From DASYQV01 sp036005125 (lineage in GTDB: Bacteria > Acidobacteriota > Vicinamibacteria > Vicinamibacterales > UBA2999): 21,666 nt of DNA. The DNA lies in NCBI GenBank assembly GCA_036005125.1, contig DASYQV010000378.1:1-21666 (forward strand), read 5' to 3'. The notes beneath the pieces were generated by a model. That model had not been told where the DNA came from, made no database searches, and saw only the letters and a list, made by a program, of their open reading frames with translations. Below, piece by piece: positions 1 through 6,445 of the stretch. The position numbers were made by a program, and so were the translations under genes. Each line of letters begins with the position of its first letter. Positions within the stretch are counted from its first letter, which is position 1.

Positions 1-357
1 GCGCTTCGGGTTTTCCTTGTTCAACTGGTCGAAGATGACGTTCGAGCTGCCCCACACCTCGCCGCCGCCGGGGGCCGCCTTGCTCAGGAACCCGTCGACC
101 GACTTCCAGCGCCAGGCGACCTTCAGACGGGTGAAGTTGTCCCGCGTAATCTGGTCGAGGGGTGAGTACTTGCTGTTGCCGGGATCGCCGCCGTACGTGC
201 GCCATTCTCCGTTCTGCGGTGCGCCGCGCTGCGCATGGAGCGGCACCGGGTGCGCACCGAGCGGCAGGCCCACGAGCGCGACAACGAGCCACCGCAGCAT
301 CCCGCGGCGCAGATTCCGCGCGGCGGGCACGTCGCGCAGACAGCTTTGACTCTTCAT
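1..357 (-). CDS. Secreted PQQ-type dehydrogenase / beta-propeller enzyme, N-terminal part (runs off left edge)
   Basis: Only the first 119 codons are present; the reading frame stays open to base 1. Residues about 20-43 form a hydrophobic signal segment ending in a Leu-His-Ala-Gln cleavage-like site, after an unusually long basic N-region; Met20 is an alternative start. Residues 50-87 carry the hallmark opening of quinoprotein alcohol/glucose dehydrogenases: Gly-Glu-Trp-Arg-Thr-Tyr-Gly-Gly-Asp, then a Ser-Pro-Leu-Asp-Gln-Ile segment and Leu-Lys-Val-Ala-Trp-Arg-Trp. Family members are periplasmic eight-bladed propellers that oxidise sugars or alcohols with PQQ and pass electrons to quinone or cytochrome c. 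The PQQ and calcium ligands lie beyond the edge, so substrate and catalytic competence cannot be judged. A GGAGG motif 5 nt before the ATG supports the chosen start. Sure of the superfamily, unsure of the substrate. Confidence 0.85.
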   Translation of the reverse strand, partial: MKSQSCLRDVPAARNLRRGMLRWLVVALVGLPLGAHPVPLHAQRGAPQNGEWRTYGGDPGNSKYSPLDQITRDNFTRLKVAWRWKSVDGFLSKAAPGGGEVWGSSNVIFDQLNKENPKR

Positions 358-362
358 CGAAA

Positions 363-367
363 CCTCC
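363..367 (-). promoter_or_regulatory. Shine-Dalgarno for the PQQ-type dehydrogenase
   Basis: The minus strand reads GGAGG here, 5 nt from the ATG at 357-355. It fixes that start over the internal Met20 option. Confidence 0.6.
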
Positions 368-448
368 ACCGTGCAGCGAAGCTTCGCCTGTAACGGACCC
401 GGGAAACGCGGCGCGGTGGGCGGATTATATCGCTTGCAGGTCGCAGGC

Positions 449-454
449 TATACT
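449..454 (+). promoter_or_regulatory. -10-like box TATACT before the small protein
   Basis: TATACT lies 7 nt upstream of GTG 462. No -35 match is seen at 16-18 nt. If used, transcription would start at or within a base or two of the GTG, giving a leaderless message. Confidence 0.3.
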
Positions 455-461
455 CGTGGAC

Positions 462-677
462 GTGAAGCCAGGCCGCAAGAAACGCACAGGTCGCTCAGCC
501 CGCCGGCATGAGTCCGCCCCGCGCTCGGCTGCTGCCCGATTGGCGGAGGCCGAGGCGCTCTTCCGTGACTTCGTGGCCATGACACCCCACCGGTATCGCC
601 CCTTCGTCCGGACCTTCGACAGCTTCGAGGAGTACGAGCGCTGGCGTCGTGCGCAGACCAACCCGTGGTACCGATAA
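462..677 (+). CDS. Small basic protein upstream of a nucleotidyltransferase (putative antitoxin-like partner)
   Basis: A 71-residue protein if it starts at GTG 462; GTG 456 in the same frame is the alternative. Residues 1-25 are rich in Arg/Lys/Ala and probably disordered. Residues 25-41 look helical (Ala-Arg-Leu-Ala-Glu-Ala-Glu-Ala-Leu-Phe). The end is aromatic: Phe-Val-Arg-Thr-Phe-Asp-Ser-Phe-Glu-Glu-Tyr-Glu-Arg-Trp, closing with Asn-Pro-Trp-Tyr-Arg. I recognise no named domain. The 3' end overlaps or directly abuts the nucleotidyltransferase, and a small protein paired with a minimal nucleotidyltransferase is typical of toxin-antitoxin-like modules. That role is inferred from context only. 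There is no Shine-Dalgarno; a TATACT box sits 7 nt before GTG 462. Confidence 0.55.
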   Translation: MKPGRKKRTGRSARRHESAPRSAAARLAEAEALFRDFVAMTPHRYRPFVRTFDSFEEYERWRRAQTNPWYR

Positions 678-1113
678 CCGAGTCGTGCGGGTGTGTCGGT
701 TGCTGAACCAGTACCGCGTGCGGTATCTCCTCGCCGGTGGCGTTGCCGCGAATCTGCACGGTTCGGTGCGCGCGACCAAGGACGTCGACATCCTGGTTCC
801 CGGCGATCCCCGGAACATGACGCGACTCCTCGGTGCCCTCTCCAATCTGCCGTGGGGGATTGCGCGGGAACTCGACGCCGACACCATTGCCCACAAGCCC
901 ATCACGATCATCGGTGATGACCCGCGAGTCGACGTGCTCACCGTCGCATGGACGGTGACGTTCGAGCGCGCGTGGCCGAATCGCAAGGTGCGACGCGTGG
1001 AAGGAACGCGGCTTCCCTTCCTCTCTCTCGAGGACCTGCGGGAATCAAAGAAGACGGGCCGTGCGTCCGATCGCGCGGATCTCGAGGCACTCGAAAAGAT
1101 GCCCGAAGCCTGA
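649..1113 (+). CDS. Minimal nucleotidyltransferase (AbiEii / DUF6036-like)
   Basis: A protein of up to 154 aa. Numbering from GTG 649, it has the polymerase-beta-type nucleotidyltransferase signature: Gly30-Gly31, then Ala-Asn-Leu-His-Gly-Ser, and the metal-binding pair Asp45-x-Asp47 in Lys-Asp-Val-Asp-Ile-Leu. The rest fits a short single-domain enzyme ending in a helical Leu-Glu-Asp-Leu-Arg-Glu-Ser-Lys and Asp-Arg-Ala-Asp-Leu-Glu-Ala-Leu tail. Such proteins transfer nucleotides to RNA or protein targets and occur as toxins (AbiEii, MenT) or as MNT-type antitoxins. The start is uncertain: GTG 649 overlaps the upstream gene by 29 nt, while GTG 685 and GTG 691 begin just after its stop and just before the conserved core. 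None has a convincing Shine-Dalgarno. Family is well supported; toxin role is inferred. Confidence 0.75.
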   Translation: MRRPTRGTDNRVVRVCRLLNQYRVRYLLAGGVAANLHGSVRATKDVDILVPGDPRNMTRLLGALSNLPWGIARELDADTIAHKPITIIGDDPRVDVLTVAWTVTFERAWPNRKVRRVEGTRLPFLSLEDLRESKKTGRASDRADLEALEKMPEA

Positions 1114-1132
1114 AGCCCGACGCCTGACGCTC
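1105..1132. repeat. Heptad array, GRAGCCY type, copy 1
   Basis: Four consecutive 7-nt units: gaagcct, gaagccc, gacgcct, gacgctc. The array contains the stop of the nucleotidyltransferase and reaches the stop of the convergent hydrolase gene. The same heptad recurs on the opposite strand at 15985-16005 and 18207-18234. Confidence 0.6.
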
Positions 1133-1985
1133 ACTTCGACCCGCCGCGCTCCTCCGCGAGCTGCTTCAAGTACGCCGCCTCCTGCGCGGCGACGAACTTC
1201 CGGTAGCCCTCAGGATCGACGAACGGGTTGCCGGTCCCGGTCTTCATGCGCTGCATCTTCTCCTCCATCCCGTACAGCCGGCCGTGCTGGGCGAGGAAGA
1301 CGTCGGGGCGCAGCTCTTTGAGCACGCGGAAGGTCTTCGCATAGTCGTCGATGATGCCGGGATGACGCGTGTTGCCGACGAGCCGAACGCCCTGGTTGAT
1401 GCTCGTGCCGCCGACGAACACCACGGCGTACGATCGCCCGCCGTCCATCACATCCGTCATCCACGTGGTGCACCCTTTGGTGTGTCCCGGCGTGAGATAC
1501 GCGCGCAGCGTGACCTCGCCGAGCGTCACCGTATCGCCGTCCTTGAGCACGCGATCGACCTTCGCCGGCGTCCATCCGCCGGCGTTCGCCGCGGAAGTGT
1601 CCTTGCCGGAGGAGATTGACGCAGCGTCTTCGCCAAGCGCCATGATTCGGGCCCCGGTCGCCTGCTTCATCGCGGCATGTCCTTCGACGTGGTCCCAGTG
1701 CGCGTGGCTCGACAGGATGATCTTCACGTCACTGAGCCGGTGCCCGAGCTTCTGGATGCTCGACTGGACGATCGGCACCATCTCCTTCGTGCCGGTGTCA
1801 ATCAGAATCAGTCCCTGTTTGGTGACGATGATGTGCGACGACACATCGATGGAGCCGACGTAGTAGATGTTGCCGATGACCTTATAGGGGTCCACCGGCT
1901 GACTGCCCATCCGGGGCGCCTGGCCGCCCGCTGAAAGGACGATCGTGCCTGTCAGGACGAGAACGAGCGCGAGTGCCTGTCGCAT
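1131..1985 (-). CDS. Secreted metallo-beta-lactamase-fold hydrolase, subclass B3-like
   Basis: 284 aa from ATG 1985, which has an AAGGGG motif about 9 nt upstream. Residues 1-22 are a signal peptide, so it acts in the periplasm or outside. The dinuclear zinc site is complete: His94-Ala-His96-Trp-Asp98-His99, His168 in Thr-Pro-Gly-His, and His234 in Ala-Gln-His-Gly-Arg. This spacing and the C-terminal Gly-Asn-Pro-Phe-Val-Asp-Pro-Glu-Gly-Tyr segment (about 252-261) are characteristic of subclass B3 metallo-beta-lactamases. Chromosomal homologues in environmental bacteria often have unknown natural substrates, so resistance to beta-lactams is not implied. It stands alone and converges on the nucleotidyltransferase with 17 nt between stop codons. 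Confidence 0.85.
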   Translation of the reverse strand: MRQALALVLVLTGTIVLSAGGQAPRMGSQPVDPYKVIGNIYYVGSIDVSSHIIVTKQGLILIDTGTKEMVPIVQSSIQKLGHRLSDVKIILSSHAHWDHVEGHAAMKQATGARIMALGEDAASISSGKDTSAANAGGWTPAKVDRVLKDGDTVTLGEVTLRAYLTPGHTKGCTTWMTDVMDGGRSYAVVFVGGTSINQGVRLVGNTRHPGIIDDYAKTFRVLKELRPDVFLAQHGRLYGMEEKMQRMKTGTGNPFVDPEGYRKFVAAQEAAYLKQLAEERGGSK

Positions 1986-2144
1986 GGTGTTGTGCCCCTT
2001 CACGCGCAGATTCTGCCACATGGACCGGCGGCTCGAAGCGGAATATCTGCCGAATCGACAGGCGGCGATGTGCTGATCGTCAGCAAAAAACCACGTCAGC
2101 GAGGCGGTACGCCGCTCGCTTTCCCGACCGACTACAATGAGCGC

Positions 2145-2730
2145 ATGTCCGGGAGTGACGACATACGGCCCGCCGGTCCCGGCATGAAGCTCACCTACGA
2201 CGACTACCTGCTCTTTCCCGAGGACGGAAAGCGGCACGAGTTGATCGACGGAGAGCACTACGTGACGCCATCGCCGAACCGCAAGCACCAGGCGATCGCC
2301 TGGAACTTGACGGTGATGATCGGCTCGTGGCTCAAGCGAAATCCCATCGGCCGCGCGTTCGCCGCGCCATTTGACGTTGTTTTTTCCCGGTTCGACGTCG
2401 TGGAACCGGATCTGCTCTACATCGCGGGCGCGAGGCAGGATGACGTGCTGACGGCAGCGCACGTTCGCGGTGCCCCCGACCTGGTCGTGGAAATCGGGTC
2501 GCCTGGCACCCGGAAGCGGGACGAGGACGATCAAGCGCAGGCTGTACGAGCGGTTCGCCGTTGCGGAGTACTGGGTGATCGATCCGGAGCTCGATACAAT
2601 CAAAGTTTATCGACGTTCCGGTGAAACCTACGCGCGGGCGGCTGAGCTGATGCTCGAGCAGAACGACAGGCTCAGCACACCGCTCCTGCCCGGTCTCCAC
2701 ATGCCGCTTGCAGAGATCTTCAGGGATTGA
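2145..2730 (+). pseudogene. Uma2 family endonuclease (DUF820), frameshifted
   Basis: Two reading frames together encode one Uma2 protein (PD-(D/E)XK nuclease fold). Frame one runs from ATG 2145 (or ATG 2184, closer to the domain) and gives Leu-Thr-Tyr-Asp-Asp-Tyr, Glu-Leu-Ile-Asp-Gly-Glu, Val-Glu-Pro-Asp-Leu and Val-Val-Glu-Ile-Gly-Ser-Pro-Gly-Thr-Arg-Lys-Arg-Asp-Glu. The continuation (Thr-Ile-Lys-Arg-Arg-Leu-Tyr-Glu-Arg-Phe, then Ala-Glu-Tyr-Trp-Val-Ile-Asp-Pro-Glu-Leu) is in the +1 frame up to the stop at 2730. Removing one G of the GG at 2525-2526 restores a continuous ORF of about 195 codons. All catalytic-core residues precede the shift, and both halves are otherwise intact, so the lesion is recent or a sequencing error. 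Uma2 genes are abundant in Cyanobacteria and Acidobacteriota; their biological role is not settled. Confidence 0.8.
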
Positions 2731-2780
2731 AGCACTGCACGATGAGAGGATTCAGTCAGCGCGTGACTGCGTGTAGTGCT
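2731..2780. terminator. Nested inverted repeat between convergent genes (possible bidirectional terminator)
   Basis: An outer arm agcactgcacg (2731-2741) pairs with cgtgtagtgct (2770-2780) with one G-T wobble. Inside it, CAGTCA (2753-2758) pairs perfectly with TGACTG (2764-2769). It begins at the base after the Uma2 stop and covers the last codons of ppk1. There is no T-run, so a classical intrinsic terminator is not shown. Confidence 0.4.
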
Positions 2781-4929
2781 CGAGCAGGAAGCGCTGCGCG
2801 TTGAACGATTCGGACCCCGCGGGCGGACTCTGATAGCGACCGGTCGCATCGAGCACCATCGCCCGATCCGTGTCCTTCAGGTAGGCGTTCAGCACCACGT
2901 CGCGGAGATGCTGGCGGATGTCCGAGTCGCGCACTGGAACCAGCGTCTCGACGCGGCGATCGAGATTGCGCTCCATCAGGTCGGCGCTGCCAATGTACAG
3001 CTCGTCCTCGCCGCCATTCAGGAACCAGAAGATCCGTGAGTGCTCCAGGAAGCGGCCGACGATCGACCGCACGCGGATGTTGTCGCTGACGCCCGCGATT
3101 CCAGGGCGCAGGCTGCAGATGCCGCGGACGATCAGATCGCTCGTGACGCCCGCCTGCGACGATCGATACAGCACGCGGATCATCTGGTCGTCGGTGAGCG
3201 CGTTCACCTTGATGATCAGCCGGGCCTCGCGTCCGGCCTTCGCGTGCTCGATCTCGCGCTGAATCAGGTCCGAGAGCCGCGCGCGGAGCGTGACCGGCGC
3301 CAGCACGAGCTGACGGTATTCCTTCCGGTTGGAGTATCCAGTGAGATAGTTGAAGACTTCCGACGCGTCGGCGACCAGGTCCGGGTCCGTCGTGAGGAGG
3401 CCGAGGTCGGTGTACACCTGTGCGGTGTCCGCGTTGTAATTGCCGGTTCCCGTGTGAACGTATCGCTGGATTCCCTCGAGCTCCTGCCGGACAACGAGAC
3501 ACAGCTTGGCGTGCGTCTTCAGATCGGCCCACCCATAGACGACGTGTACGCCCGCGGCCTCGAGTCGCTTGGCCCACAGAATGTTATTGCGCTCGTCGAA
3601 GCGCGCCTTGAGCTCCACGAGCACGGCAACCTGCTTACCGGCGTCGGCTGCCTCGATCAGCAGGTCGATGAGCGGCGAATTCGCGCCGATGCGGTACAGC
3701 GTCATCTTGATGGCGATGACGTGCGGGTCCTTCGCCGCAGCCGCCAGGAACGCCTCCACCGATCCGAACGACTCGAACGGATGATGCAGGAGCACGTCCT
3801 GATACCGGAGGTGATCGAAGATCGCCTCCGGATCCTCATCGGCCCTCCAGAGCACGTGCGGAGAGAATGACGGGTCCTTGAGCTGGGGGCGATGGATCTT
3901 CGTGAGCTGCATCCAGTCGCCGAAGCCCATTCGCTCCGACGTCCGCAGCACGACGTCATCGTCGACCTCGAAGTTCTCCACCAGGATTTTCAGCACGCGG
4001 GGCGGCATGTCCGACTCGACCTGCAGGAGCGAGAGGGCGCCGCGCCGGAGCTCCTTCAACGTCCGGTCGACGGTCTCCAGCAGGTCGTCCGCCTCGTCCT
4101 GCTCGATCTCGAGGTCCGCATCACGGACGATGCGGAACAGGTGCGCCCCTTTGAGCTGGGTGCCCGGGAACAACTCCTGCAGGTTCGCGCGAATGACGTC
4201 CTCGAGGAACGCGAACGTCAGTCCCTTCAAGGGGCTGAGCGACTCCGGAATCGACACGAACCGCGGCAGCACGTCGGGCACCTTCACGCGCGCGAACTTG
4301 ACGCGGCCGGCGTGCTTGACCACCACGGCAAAGTTCTCACTGAGGTTCGAGATGAACGGGAACGGGTGACCCGGATCGAAGGCGAGCGGCGTCAGGACGG
4401 GACAGATCTCGCGCGAGAAATACGTGGCGAGGTACTCGCGCACCTCGGGCGTCCATTGCTCCGTCTCGAGGAAATGAATACAGTCGATCGCAAGGAGCCG
4501 GCGCAACTCGATCCAGCAGGCGGCCTGGTCCGCCAGCATGCGCCGCGCGCGCGCCCGCATGGCCTCGAGCTGCTGTTCGGTGTAGAGGCCATCCGGCGCC
4601 AGGTCCTCGATCCCCGCCTTCACCTTCTTCAGCGTGGTCGACACGCGAATCATGAAGAATTCGTCGAGATTCGTGCCGACGATCGCGAGGAACTTCACGC
4701 GCTCGAGCAACGGGTGCGACGGATCCTGAGCCTGCGCGAGCACCCGCTCGTTGAACTCGAGCCAGCTGAGCTCCCGGTTGATATAGAGGGAGGGGTTCTT
4801 CAGATCCGCTGGATCAATGGCGCGAGGTGGTACGGGCTTGAGAGCGGCGCGTCGCGTGATCTGGCGGGACGTGCGCCGGTCTGAGTGGTGCCGGCGATCC
4901 ACAGCCAGAATGTCTCGGGGGAAATTCAT
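2752..4929 (-). CDS. ppk1: Polyphosphate kinase 1
   Basis: 725 aa. It reversibly transfers the terminal phosphate of ATP to a polyphosphate chain at the inner membrane or in the cytoplasm. The N-domain begins at about residue 46 with Leu-Tyr-Ile-Asn-Arg-Glu-Leu-Ser-Trp-Leu-Glu-Phe. Two phospholipase-D-like halves follow. His473 in Thr-His-Ala-Lys is the autophosphorylated histidine; His492 in Val-His-Thr-Gly-Thr-Gly-Asn and His630 in Phe-Leu-Glu-His keep the spacings of E. coli His435, His454 and His592 (19 and 157 residues). The last part has Leu-Tyr-Ile-Gly-Ser-Ala-Asp and Arg-Asn-Leu-Asp-Arg-Arg. The 45 residues before the conserved start are basic and low in similarity, so an internal start cannot be excluded. 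No ppx or pho gene lies nearby. Confidence 0.95.
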   Translation of the reverse strand: MNFPRDILAVDRRHHSDRRTSRQITRRAALKPVPPRAIDPADLKNPSLYINRELSWLEFNERVLAQAQDPSHPLLERVKFLAIVGTNLDEFFMIRVSTTLKKVKAGIEDLAPDGLYTEQQLEAMRARARRMLADQAACWIELRRLLAIDCIHFLETEQWTPEVREYLATYFSREICPVLTPLAFDPGHPFPFISNLSENFAVVVKHAGRVKFARVKVPDVLPRFVSIPESLSPLKGLTFAFLEDVIRANLQELFPGTQLKGAHLFRIVRDADLEIEQDEADDLLETVDRTLKELRRGALSLLQVESDMPPRVLKILVENFEVDDDVVLRTSERMGFGDWMQLTKIHRPQLKDPSFSPHVLWRADEDPEAIFDHLRYQDVLLHHPFESFGSVEAFLAAAAKDPHVIAIKMTLYRIGANSPLIDLLIEAADAGKQVAVLVELKARFDERNNILWAKRLEAAGVHVVYGWADLKTHAKLCLVVRQELEGIQRYVHTGTGNYNADTAQVYTDLGLLTTDPDLVADASEVFNYLTGYSNRKEYRQLVLAPVTLRARLSDLIQREIEHAKAGREARLIIKVNALTDDQMIRVLYRSSQAGVTSDLIVRGICSLRPGIAGVSDNIRVRSIVGRFLEHSRIFWFLNGGEDELYIGSADLMERNLDRRVETLVPVRDSDIRQHLRDVVLNAYLKDTDRAMVLDATGRYQSPPAGSESFNAQRFLLEHYTQSRAD

Positions 4930-4957
4930 GATAATGACGGCAATTTTGAGCGCTTAA

Positions 4958-4966
4958 ATCATAACA
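4958..4966 (-). promoter_or_regulatory. Extended -10 promoter candidate for ppk1
   Basis: The minus strand reads TGTTATGAT, an extended -10 (TGn plus TATGAT). It would start transcription about 22 nt before the ppk1 ATG. No good -35 is seen, which is acceptable for an extended -10. The local AT-richness (about 4920-4970) contrasts with the GC-rich surroundings. Confidence 0.35.
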
Positions 4967-5053
4967 AACCGGTGTAACGCGTCTGGCTCCCTCCCTTCAC
5001 ACGTTGAGTGTCGCTGCAGGATGGGTGCCGAACGCCTGGAGTGCGTATCAGGC

Positions 5054-5071
5054 GGAGGTCTAAAGGCCTCC
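5054..5071. repeat. Palindromic hairpin element, GGAGG class, single copy
   Basis: GGAGGTC (5054-5060), loop TAAA, GGCCTCC (5065-5071), with one G-T pair in the stem. It lies 2 nt from the stop codon of the beta-propeller gene at 5074. It belongs to the family also found at 6376, 7687, 16026 and 20964. Confidence 0.6.
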
Positions 5072-5073
5072 CG

Positions 5074-6336
5074 TTACTGGGGATGGACGCGCTGGCCGAT
5101 CGCCCACAGATGGGCAGCCGTGCGGATGAAAATCTGGCCGTCCGAAATGGCTGGTGAGCTGAGTATGTAGTCGTCGAGCGGATTCTCGGCAAGGAGCTCG
5201 AAAGCCGGCCCCGCCTTCACGACCGAGGTCAGCCCATCTTCGTTCGAAATGTAGAGCCGGCCGTCCGCAAGCACAGGCGACGAGCTGTACGTTCCCGGAC
5301 GCAGGCGTTGTGGTCCCCAGATGGGCTTGCCAGTCTTCGCATCCAGACACCACATCACGCCGTTGTCGCGGACGATGTAGAAATACGTCCCGTCGGTGAC
5401 CGGCGTGGGCACGTCCGGGCCACTGTCATACGACCATACCTTGTGCGTGGTGGTGATGTCGCCGCGCCCGCCCGCTCTGATGGCCAGCAGCGGACGCTCC
5501 CGCGCGGGCGCGTATATGAGCTCGCCGTGCACGACCGGCGACGCGACAATGCGATACGACGGATTGTTACGCGGATTGAGGCCGTAGGCGCGCCATATCT
5601 CCTTGCCGGTTGCCGGGTCGTGCCCGGTGACCACGTCACCACCGGTGATGACGATCTCCGTGTTGCTCCCGTACTGCAGCAGGGTCGGGGTCGTGTAGGC
5701 ATCGGGCGATTCGCGAACCGCTTTGGTCGGCCGTTCGACCCTCCACAACGTCTTGCCGGTTGCGGCATCGATCTTCATGACGTATGACGGGTCGTCGGTC
5801 CTCATGCCGTGCAGCACCTGCACATAGAGCATCTGCTCGTGCAGCAGCGGCGAGGACGCATAGCCCCAGTTGAGGCCGAAGCGCCCGTAATCCTTCTGGA
5901 TGTCGCGCGCCCACAGCTCCTTTCCGGCGAAGTCGAAGGCCTTGAGTATGCCGGTGCCGGTCATGACCCAGACGCGCGTGCCGTCGGTGACCGGCGACGG
6001 CGAGGACATGTTCTGCTTCATCTCCTTGTGATTGCCGCCGCCGAGCGGTCGCTGCCACCGCGTGGTGCCGGTGTTGCGGTCAACGGCCCAGAGCGAGAGC
6101 TCGTCGCCCTTGCCGACATTGAGGAAAATGTGATTGTCCCAGACGATCGGCGTGGCGCCGCTCCAACTTGGCAGCGCGAGCTTCCAGGGAATGTTCGTCC
6201 GGGTGTCCCATTTCACCGGGAGCTTCGTCTCGCGGCTCAGGCCGTTCAACTGAGGGCCGCGCCACTGCGGCCAGTTCTCGGCCGTGAGCGTCGAGGACGC
6301 GATCGTGAGGAGGACGATTGACAAGAGCACGCGCAT
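5074..6336 (-). CDS. Secreted PQQ-like beta-propeller protein, paralogue A
   Basis: 420 aa from ATG 6336; a longer frame would need a TTG at 6357. Residues 1-19 are a signal peptide ending Leu-Thr-Ala. The mature protein opens with Asn-Trp-Pro-Gln-Trp-Arg-Gly-Pro, the same signature as the next gene upstream. Repeated blade motifs of the quinoprotein/BamB type are visible: Ala-Val-Asp-Arg-Asn-Thr-Gly, Ile-Asp-Ala-Ala-Thr-Gly-Lys-Thr-Leu-Trp, Asp-Pro-Ala-Thr-Gly-Lys-Glu-Ile-Trp and Leu-Asp-Ala-Lys-Thr-Gly-Lys-Pro-Ile-Trp. It lacks an obvious catalytic base or cytochrome c motif, so it may be a binding or scaffold propeller rather than a dehydrogenase. Such proteins are often found in Acidobacteriota and Planctomycetota; ligand and partner are unknown. 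It is flanked by palindromic elements on both sides. Confidence 0.8.
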   Translation of the reverse strand: MRVLLSIVLLTIASSTLTAENWPQWRGPQLNGLSRETKLPVKWDTRTNIPWKLALPSWSGATPIVWDNHIFLNVGKGDELSLWAVDRNTGTTRWQRPLGGGNHKEMKQNMSSPSPVTDGTRVWVMTGTGILKAFDFAGKELWARDIQKDYGRFGLNWGYASSPLLHEQMLYVQVLHGMRTDDPSYVMKIDAATGKTLWRVERPTKAVRESPDAYTTPTLLQYGSNTEIVITGGDVVTGHDPATGKEIWRAYGLNPRNNPSYRIVASPVVHGELIYAPARERPLLAIRAGGRGDITTTHKVWSYDSGPDVPTPVTDGTYFYIVRDNGVMWCLDAKTGKPIWGPQRLRPGTYSSSPVLADGRLYISNEDGLTSVVKAGPAFELLAENPLDDYILSSPAISDGQIFIRTAAHLWAIGQRVHPQ

Positions 6337-6375
6337 CGAATGACCACGAGAGCGCAATGAAGTTCAGCTGACGTA

Positions 6376-6429
6376 CGTAGGCCGGGTCTTCAGACCCGGC
6401 GCGCGCCGCATCTAAAGATGCGGCCTACG
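6376..6429. repeat. Composite palindromic element (GGGTC hairpin + GCATC hairpin)
   Basis: Two perfect hairpins in one cassette: gccgggtc-TTCA-gacccggc (6381-6400 with 4-nt loop), a short gcgc spacer, then gccgcatc-TAAA-gatgcggc (6406-6424). The whole unit is bounded by an outer inverted repeat CGTAGGCC (6376-6383) and GGCCTACG (6422-6429). It sits in the 109-bp gap between the two beta-propeller genes. Confidence 0.75.
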
Positions 6430-6445
6430 AATAAAGACCGTTCGT

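Noticed and set aside
1131..1985. Antibiotic resistance gene call for the B3-like hydrolase
   Set aside because: Zinc ligands and B3 motifs are present, but many environmental homologues have other substrates. There is no mobile context, so only the fold is claimed.
3040..3870. Long plus-strand ORF opposite ppk1
   Set aside because: It lies wholly within the conserved ppk1 gene, has biased Arg/Val/Glu composition and shows no domain. Similar antisense frames opposite the permease, ALDH and aconitase genes (for example 9272-10528, 13605-14789, 16247-17833) were rejected likewise.
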